DNA of 5,993 nucleotides from DASZGI01 sp035938995 (GTDB lineage: Bacteria; Actinomycetota; Actinomycetes; Streptomycetales; Catenulisporaceae), in NCBI RefSeq assembly GCF_035938995.1, contig NZ_DASZGI010000171.1:1-5993 (forward strand). Reading direction: 5' to 3'. The first letter of the stretch is position 1. Every line of letters begins with the position of its first letter. Positions 1 to 4,584 of this stretch are shown here, one piece after another. The position numbers and the translations under genes were made by a program. The notes under the pieces are model-generated. The model was not told the DNA's origin. It ran no database searches and saw only the letters and a program-made list of their open reading frames with translations.

Positions 1-1479
1 GGCCTCGCCACGCTGCGCATCAAGGCGTTCGAGCACGTACACGACCTGTCCGTGCTCCACCAGCAGGTCGAGCAGCGCGGCGCCCTGGTCTCCAGGGTCA
101 CCTCCGACGTGGACACCATCACCACCTTCATCCAGGAGGGCGGGCTGACGCTGTTCGTCAGCATCGCGCAGATGTTCCTGGCCACCATCGTGATGGGGGT
201 CTACTCCTGGCAGCTGACCGTCCTGGTCTGGCTCTGCTTCTTCCCGCTGTTCGCCACCATGCGCCTGGTGCAGCGGCGGACCGGCGAGCGCTACGGACAG
301 GTGCGCCGCTCAATCGGCCGGATGCTCGGCGCGGTCAGCGAATCGCTGGTCGGCGCGTCGGTCGTGCGCGCGTACGGCATCGAGGAGCGCACCGGCCGCC
401 GCATCGAGGACTCGATCACCGGGCTGCGGCGCGACCAGGTGCGGGCGCAGCGCGTCATCGTGACCACGTTCAGCGCCGGAGAGGTCGCGGCGGGGCTGGC
501 GAACGCCGGGGTCGTGGTCGTCGGTGTGCTGCTCGGCGTCGGCGGGCACGTCACCGTCGGCCAGCTGGTCGCGATGCTGTTCCTGGTCTCGCTGTTCATC
601 ACCCCGGTGCAGTGGGGCGTCGAAGTCCTCAACGAGGCGCAGAACGCGATCTCCGGCTGGCGCCGGGTCATCGGGCTGCTCGAAGCCGTCCCGGACGTGC
701 GCGACCCGGGCCCGGAGGGAACTGCGCTGCCCGCGGGCGCGATCGGCGTCGACTTCGAGCACGTCGGCTTCGCCTACCCGGCCGGTCCGCCCGTCCTGCA
801 CGACGTCGACGTCTCGATCCCGCCGCGCGCCCGCATCGCGGTCGTCGGCGAGACCGGCTCGGGCAAGACCACCTTCGCCAAGCTGCTGACCCGGCTGATG
901 GACCCGGCCACCGGGCGCGTCACCGTGGGCGGCGTCGACCTGCGCCGCGTCCCCTTCGACGACCTGCGCCGCCGCGTCGTCATGGTGCCGCAGGACGGAT
1001 TCCTCTTCGACGGCACCATCGCCGACAACGTCCGCTACGGCGCGCCCGATGCCGACGACCTGGCCGTTTCCCAGGCCCTCGCCAGCTTGGGCCTGGGCGA
1101 CTGGCTCGCCGCGCTGCCGGACGGCATCGCGACCCGGGTCGGCCAGCGCGGCGAATCGCTGTCGGCGGGGGAGCGGCAGCTGGTCGCCCTGGCTCGCGCC
1201 TACATGGCCGACCCGGACCTGCTGCTGCTCGACGAGGCGACCTCGGCCGTGGACCCCGCCACCGAGGTGCGGCTCCAGCGAGCGCTCGACGCCCTGACCC
1301 GCGGCCGTACCACCGTTGCCATCGCGCACCGGCTCTCCACCGCCGAGGCCGCCGACGAGGTGCTGGTCTTCGACGCCGGGCTTCTGGTCGAGCGCGGTCC
1401 ACACGCCGATCTGGTGGCACTCGGCGGTGTCTACGCGCACTTGTACGCCTCATGGATCAGGCAGGCGCGCACCGGCTGA
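1..1479 (+). CDS. ABC exporter half-transporter, membrane domain plus ATPase (5'-truncated)
   Basis: The reading frame is open from the first base, so the start and roughly the first 100 residues (the first two membrane helices) lie before the window; 492 residues are visible. GTG at 52 is an internal codon, because family-typical sequence (LRIKAFEHVHDLS) precedes it. The visible membrane part holds the conserved SRVTSDVDTI segment and hydrophobic spans near residues 48-68, 70-87, 159-180 and 185-204. The nucleotide-binding domain starts near residue 248. It has an A-loop Tyr259, Walker A GETGSGKTT (283-291), Q-loop Gln331, signature LSAGE (387-391), Walker B LLLLDE (407-412) with the catalytic Glu, D-loop SAVD and H-loop His443. 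This domain order is that of type IV (multidrug/lipid-type) exporters, which work as dimers in the cytoplasmic membrane. The signature differs from canonical LSGGQ. A partner half-transporter may lie upstream, outside view. The substrate cannot be inferred. Confidence 0.95.
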   Translation, partial: GLATLRIKAFEHVHDLSVLHQQVEQRGALVSRVTSDVDTITTFIQEGGLTLFVSIAQMFLATIVMGVYSWQLTVLVWLCFFPLFATMRLVQRRTGERYGQVRRSIGRMLGAVSESLVGASVVRAYGIEERTGRRIEDSITGLRRDQVRAQRVIVTTFSAGEVAAGLANAGVVVVGVLLGVGGHVTVGQLVAMLFLVSLFITPVQWGVEVLNEAQNAISGWRRVIGLLEAVPDVRDPGPEGTALPAGAIGVDFEHVGFAYPAGPPVLHDVDVSIPPRARIAVVGETGSGKTTFAKLLTRLMDPATGRVTVGGVDLRRVPFDDLRRRVVMVPQDGFLFDGTIADNVRYGAPDADDLAVSQALASLGLGDWLAALPDGIATRVGQRGESLSAGERQLVALARAYMADPDLLLLDEATSAVDPATEVRLQRALDALTRGRTTVAIAHRLSTAEAADEVLVFDAGLLVERGPHADLVALGGVYAHLYASWIRQARTG

Positions 1480-1535
1480 ACGCCCCTCGAGCAGCGCAGG
1501 GCCCTGAGAGTCGACGGGAATCAGGCCGCAGTGAA
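1480..1535. terminator. Convergent spacer with imperfect hairpin, possible terminator
   Basis: This 56-bp spacer separates the 3' ends of the ABC gene and the oppositely oriented membrane protein gene. GGCCCTGA (1500-1507) can pair with TCAGGCC (1521-1527) if one C is bulged out, giving a 7-bp stem with a 13-nt loop. No T-run follows on either strand, so an intrinsic terminator is only a weak guess from position. A perfect 10-bp palindrome, CAGGGCCCTG (1497-1506), overlaps the left arm. Confidence 0.2.
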
Positions 1536-1542
1536 TCAGGCC
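1518..1542. repeat. 10-bp direct repeat with 15-bp period across a stop codon
   Basis: GAATCAGGCC occurs at 1518-1527 and again at 1533-1542. Read on the minus strand, the unit is GGCCTGATTC, and 11 of 12 bases match if the unit is extended to GTGGCCTGATTC versus GCGGCCTGATTC. The period is five codons, so the TGA stop of the minus-strand gene is duplicated in frame 15 bp downstream. It looks like a small tandem duplication at the end of that gene. Confidence 0.7.
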
Positions 1543-2726
1543 ACGGCGAAGCCGGCCATGGCGAAGAACGCCGTCCAGATCAGCAGCGCGCCGCTGACGG
1601 TCAGCGTCAGCGCCCACTGCCATGGTCTGCGGGCCAGCAGCGCTGCCCCGATCAGCGCTGGGAAAAGCGCGCCGAGGTAGCGGGGGAGCGAGGTGAAGTC
1701 CTGCGACCCGATCGCGAGCACGAACGACGGCGCCGTCCAGGCCAGATACGAGACCGGCAGGCGCCGCCAGACCACCACGAGCAGCACCGCGAAAATCGTG
1801 ATCAGCAGCGCCGACATCACCGCCAGCGCGTGTCCGTGCCCCCGCCAATCGTGGTACCAGACGTGCACGAGCGACCTGAGCGGGTTGTTCATCACCGCCG
1901 CCCGGTTCGCCTCGTTCACCTGCTCGGTGAACGGCAGCATCCAGCTGCCATAGCGCAGCCGCGAATACGCGAGGAAAGACGCGAGCCCGGCCCCCGGCGC
2001 GGCCGCGATCAGTACGGCGCGCGCAACGACGGAGGGACGCCAGCCGGATGCGTGCGCCGCCCGAATTCCTTCCACCGCACCGGGAATCGCCAGCAGCACT
2101 CCCGTCGGCCGCGCGACGCCGCTGAGAAACCCGAGCGGCACCGCGGTCCACGCCGCGCGCGGCCGACCCGCCATCGGCGCCCGCACGGTCAGGAAGTAAC
2201 CGACCGCCAGCACTCCGGCCAGGGGCTCGGTGTAGCCCATGACCAGGACGAATGCGCCCGGCGTGAGCTGCGTAAGCCAGGCGGCGCGCATCGCGGCCCT
2301 CCGGTCACCGGTCTCGCGCGTAGTCAGCCGGTACACCAGCGCGCCGAACAGCAGCGACATGGCCCAGCAAAATGCGAACAGCGCGATGCTCACCGGAAGC
2401 CGAGTGACCGCCGCAACCCCCGCCGCGAAGATCGATGTCAGCGGGAAGAAGTGGATCAGCCCGCCGGCCGGGTCGTATCCGTAGCGCGCGATCGACGAGT
2501 ACCACTCGGTATCCCAGACGAAGAGCCCGTGCAGCGGCTGGCGCCGGTAAATGTCCCACGAGACCCAGAACACCAGCACGTGCGCCGCCAGCCACGCGGG
2601 GAACGTCGCGACGATGCCTTCGCGCAACCACTCCCACCGCAGCGACCAGCTGCTTCGCCGCACCGGCGGCGCGGCGGCGCCCGGTCGCGCAGACCCCGCG
2701 TCGACCGGCTCGAACTCGTCAATCAC
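1536..2726 (-). CDS. PIG-V-like mannosyltransferase family membrane protein, second gene of pair
   Basis: This is a 396-residue multi-pass membrane protein related to GPI mannosyltransferase 2 (PIG-V), a GT-C glycosyltransferase family that uses polyprenyl-phosphate-mannose. Visible family marks are the loop motif WDTEWY (71-76, Trp71-Asp72 as in the essential luminal WD of PIG-V), FFPLTS (93-98), MGYTEPLAG (163-171), ARPTG (205-209), YGSWMLPF (259-266), RRLPVSY (321-327) and PRYLGALFP (348-356). About eight to ten hydrophobic spans follow a roughly 35-residue polar N-terminus. The chosen start is the GTG at 2726-2724, which overlaps the TGA of the upstream gene (GTGA), a common translational-coupling arrangement. 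The frame stays open well beyond this, to 4055, but that stretch is a shadow of the upstream gene: its composition is Arg/Gly/Ala-rich and it lacks membrane spans. The acceptor is unknown; an envelope glycolipid, glycan or O-mannosylated protein is inference. Mannose specificity is inferred from the family only. Confidence 0.85.
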   Translation of the reverse strand: MIDEFEPVDAGSARPGAAAPPVRRSSWSLRWEWLREGIVATFPAWLAAHVLVFWVSWDIYRRQPLHGLFVWDTEWYSSIARYGYDPAGGLIHFFPLTSIFAAGVAAVTRLPVSIALFAFCWAMSLLFGALVYRLTTRETGDRRAAMRAAWLTQLTPGAFVLVMGYTEPLAGVLAVGYFLTVRAPMAGRPRAAWTAVPLGFLSGVARPTGVLLAIPGAVEGIRAAHASGWRPSVVARAVLIAAAPGAGLASFLAYSRLRYGSWMLPFTEQVNEANRAAVMNNPLRSLVHVWYHDWRGHGHALAVMSALLITIFAVLLVVVWRRLPVSYLAWTAPSFVLAIGSQDFTSLPRYLGALFPALIGAALLARRPWQWALTLTVSGALLIWTAFFAMAGFAVA

Positions 2727-4030
2727 GGCACGTAGATCCCGATGAAGGACTGGTAGGCGAAGTACCCGCACAGCGCGGCCGACGAGCACACGACCCAGCC
2801 CCAGCGCCGCCAGTCGCGGACCAGGAGGGCCCCCGCCAACAGCAACGGCAGCACACCCGAAGCGTAGCGTGCGAAAGATGAGAAATGCGGTGCGGTGATC
2901 ACCGAGGCGAGGGTCACCGCAGCCCACGCCGTGTACGACAGCGGAAGTCGGCGTACGCACAGCCACAGCAAGCCGAGCGAGACCACGACCAGGATCAGGG
3001 TGAACGCCCCGGCACCGTTGCCCACCTGGTTCAGCGAGTCGAGCGCGGCCTGGAACGGGTTCGAGGCGACCGTCCCGCGCAGGTTCACCAAGCGCTGGAT
3101 CGAGTACGGCAGCATCAGGTCGCCGTATACGGTCCGGCTCCAGTTCAGGAACAGCAGGGTGCCCAGCACCGGCGAGACGGTCACCGCGACCCGCGCGAGC
3201 ACGTTCAGCGCCGGCTCGCGCCACTGCCGCACCAACTCGACCGCACCGGCGACCGCGAGCAGGAAGCCCGTCGGCCGGACCAGGCCCGAGCCGAGTCCGG
3301 CGATGATCGCGGCGGCGTGCCAGGCCCAGATCCAGCGTCCCCGAGGCGCCACGTCCGAGGGAACCGCGCCACCCCACAGGCCCGGGCGGGTCGCCGTGCA
3401 GCGGATCGCGATCAGGTAGATCGCCGCGAGCATCCCGGCCAGCGCCTCGGTGTATCCCATGACCAGCACGAACGCCCCGGGCGCCAGCTGGCTCAGCCAG
3501 GCCGCGCGCCGCGCTGTCAGTGTGTCCAGCCCGGCCGTCAGCGCAAGCCGGTACATCAGAACGCCGAGCAGCAGCGCCGCCACCCAGCACACCGCCAGCA
3601 CCGCCGTCGCCACCGGGATCCCGACCGCCGACACCCCGCGCGTCACCAGGGGGAACAGCGGCCAGAAGCGCACCCCGTCGCTCGGCATCCCGCTGTACCC
3701 GGTCTGCGCCAAGCCGAGATACCAGGCGGTGTCCCAGGTGTAGAGCTGGTTGAAGATGTGATGCAGCTCGGGACGGTCGTGGACCTGCGCCGGGAACAGC
3801 GGCACCGCGCGCTGCGCGAGGTCCTGCACGAAGATCACCACGACGTGCGCGATGATCCAGGCCGGCAGCGCCGCCCGGAATCCGTCGAACCACACGCCGC
3901 GCAGCGATCTCGCCGCACTGCCGGGGCCGTCGTCCGAGAGCCGCGCCGCCGGGACGTGCGCCGCGGCTTCGTCGCCGGCCGCGGTCGCCGGGTCGTCGAG
4001 CGAGTGCTGATCGCCTACCAGCTCGGTCAC
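2723..4030 (-). CDS. PIG-V-like mannosyltransferase family membrane protein, first gene of pair
   Basis: This is a 435-residue multi-pass membrane protein, paralogous to the gene that follows it. Shared motifs in the same order are WDTAWY (99-104), FWPLFPL (122-128), MGYTEALAG (191-199), VRPTG (251-255), YGDLMLPY (302-309), RRLPLSY (360-366) and ARYASGVLP (387-395). The WD pair in the first large outer loop matches the residues known to be needed in eukaryotic PIG-V. A polar, acidic, Ala-rich N-terminus of about 45 residues is probably cytoplasmic; hydrophobic spans begin near residue 53 and continue to the end. The start is GTG at 4030-4028, with a purine-rich GAGAGAGA 7 nt upstream; no ATG lies near it. 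Its stop overlaps the next gene's start by 4 bp, so the two are probably translated in coupled fashion and may be made in fixed ratio. It is divergent from hisI. The donor is likely polyprenyl-phosphate-mannose by family; the acceptor is unknown. Confidence 0.87.
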   Translation of the reverse strand: MTELVGDQHSLDDPATAAGDEAAAHVPAARLSDDGPGSAARSLRGVWFDGFRAALPAWIIAHVVVIFVQDLAQRAVPLFPAQVHDRPELHHIFNQLYTWDTAWYLGLAQTGYSGMPSDGVRFWPLFPLVTRGVSAVGIPVATAVLAVCWVAALLLGVLMYRLALTAGLDTLTARRAAWLSQLAPGAFVLVMGYTEALAGMLAAIYLIAIRCTATRPGLWGGAVPSDVAPRGRWIWAWHAAAIIAGLGSGLVRPTGFLLAVAGAVELVRQWREPALNVLARVAVTVSPVLGTLLFLNWSRTVYGDLMLPYSIQRLVNLRGTVASNPFQAALDSLNQVGNGAGAFTLILVVVSLGLLWLCVRRLPLSYTAWAAVTLASVITAPHFSSFARYASGVLPLLLAGALLVRDWRRWGWVVCSSAALCGYFAYQSFIGIYVP

Positions 4031-4037
4031 GCTGCCG

Positions 4038-4045
4038 TCTCTCTC
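4038..4045 (-). promoter_or_regulatory. Likely ribosome binding site of first mannosyltransferase gene
   Basis: Read on the minus strand, GAGAGAGA ends 7 nt before the GTG at 4030. The purine run and spacing suit a Shine-Dalgarno element, although it only partly matches GGAGG. It is the main reason for preferring this GTG over later internal GTG codons. Confidence 0.45.
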
Positions 4046-4049
4046 GCCA

Positions 4050-4080
4050 GTTCACCGTTCGAAGAGCCCGGGTTCACCGT
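4050..4080. repeat. Pair of 9-bp direct repeats in the divergent intergenic region
   Basis: GTTCACCGT occurs at 4050-4058 and 4072-4080, a 22-bp step that places both copies on nearly the same face of the helix. Between them lies TTCGAA (4058-4063), followed by CCCGGG (4067-4072). The repeats sit between the divergent starts of the mannosyltransferase operon and hisI, 20 bp from the former. Direct repeats at two-turn spacing are typical of operators, but no regulator can be named from this sequence. Confidence 0.45.
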
Positions 4081-4112
4081 GTGGTCGCCGCGCGCTTCGC
4101 CCCGGAAACCGT

Positions 4113-4129
4113 ATCGGCCGATGGACAAT
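4113..4129 (+). promoter_or_regulatory. Candidate hisI promoter -10 (leaderless) with adjoining palindrome
   Basis: GACAAT at 4124-4129 matches four of six bases of the TATAAT-type -10, including the key second A and last T. A start of transcription 7 nt downstream falls on the A of the hisI ATG at 4136, which would make the mRNA leaderless; this is common in actinomycetes. The absence of a clear Shine-Dalgarno sequence before this ATG agrees. No -35 match stands at 16-18 bp. A perfect 10-bp palindrome, ATCGGCCGAT (4113-4122), sits directly upstream and could be a protein site or chance in GC-rich DNA. Confidence 0.35.
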
Positions 4130-4135
4130 GGCGCC

Positions 4136-4564
4136 ATGACCGATCACCCGACCGGAGTCCTCGACCCCGCCATCGCCGACCGCCTCAGGCGCACCGCCGA
4201 CGGCCTCGTCCCGGCGATCGCACAGCAGCATGACACCGGCGAGGTGCTGATGCTCGCGTGGATGGACGACGAGGCGCTACGCCGCACCCTGGCCACCGGA
4301 CGGGCGACTTACTGGTCCCGGTCCCGCCGCGAATACTGGGTCAAAGGGGACACCTCCGGCCATGTGCAACGGGTCGTCTCGGTCGCGCTCGACTGCGACG
4401 GCGACACGATCCTGCTCAAGGTGGACCAGACCGGGCCGGCCTGCCACACCGGCACCCGCACCTGCTTCGACGGCAGGACCCTGCCGTTCAGTCCGGAATC
4501 GTCGCGCCCCGAATCGGCCAGCACGGAAGCGTCCGACGCTGTTTCGTCGGCTGCCGGCGCCTGA
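4136..4564 (+). CDS. hisI: Phosphoribosyl-AMP cyclohydrolase
   Basis: HisI hydrolyses the purine ring of 1-(5-phosphoribosyl)-AMP to give ProFAR, the third step of histidine synthesis, in the cytoplasm. The 142-residue product has the family's WMDDEAL and YWSRSRREYWVKGDTSGH blocks. It also has the metal site: DCDGD at 86-90 gives three Asp ligands (86, 88, 90) for Mg, and Cys87, Cys103 and Cys110 give the Zn site. Their 16- and 7-residue spacings are those of known HisI dimers. It lacks a HisE pyrophosphohydrolase domain, so it is monofunctional, as in other actinomycetes. The ATG at 4136 aligns with the known short N-terminus (MT..DP.IA.RL.R.ADGL); the in-frame ATG at 4121 lies inside the likely promoter. 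The last 24 or so residues form a Ser/Ala/Glu-rich tail beyond the catalytic fold. trpE follows after 16 bp, probably in the same transcript. Confidence 0.96.
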   Translation: MTDHPTGVLDPAIADRLRRTADGLVPAIAQQHDTGEVLMLAWMDDEALRRTLATGRATYWSRSRREYWVKGDTSGHVQRVVSVALDCDGDTILLKVDQTGPACHTGTRTCFDGRTLPFSPESSRPESASTEASDAVSSAAGA

Positions 4565-4584
4565 TGCAAGAATGTCCGCCATGA
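4564..4584 (+). other. Possible six-codon bridging mini-ORF between hisI and trpE
   Basis: The hisI stop is embedded in TGATG (4562-4566). That ATG opens a six-codon frame (MQECPP) whose TGA (4582-4584) overlaps the proposed trpE ATG as ATGA (4581-4584). Both overlaps are of the type used for stop-start coupling. The frame has no Trp or His codon, so it is not an attenuation leader peptide. There is no independent evidence that it is translated, and chance is a fair explanation. Confidence 0.2.

Noticed and set aside
310..1440. A 376-codon minus-strand open frame opposite the ABC gene
   Set aside because: The ABC transporter motifs run through the whole stretch on the plus strand, and the antisense product is a low-complexity shadow.
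1497..1506. CAGGGCCCTG palindrome as a regulator site
   Set aside because: A 10-bp GC-rich palindrome without a loop, between two gene ends, is expected by chance in DNA of this composition.
612..2735. A 707-codon plus-strand open frame overlapping the ABC gene end and the second mannosyltransferase gene
   Set aside because: It is Arg/Pro/Gly-rich with no domain, runs across two well-supported genes in other frames, and is the usual stop-poor shadow of high-GC coding DNA.
2727..4055. N-terminal extension of the second mannosyltransferase to 839 residues
   Set aside because: The extension lies in a shadow frame of the first mannosyltransferase, is Arg/Gly/Ala-rich without membrane spans or motifs, and the GTG overlapping the TGA at 2723-2726 gives a normal family length.
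2885..4135. Upstream in-frame extension of hisI to 559 residues
   Set aside because: The extension is antisense to the first mannosyltransferase, His/Arg/Gln-rich, and unlike HisI, whose family N-terminus matches the ATG at 4136.
4031..4135. A -10/-35 pair for the minus-strand mannosyltransferase operon (TACGGT at 4113-4108)
   Set aside because: No -35-like hexamer lies at 16-18 bp, and the hexamer overlaps the candidate palindrome, so the promoter cannot be placed with any confidence.
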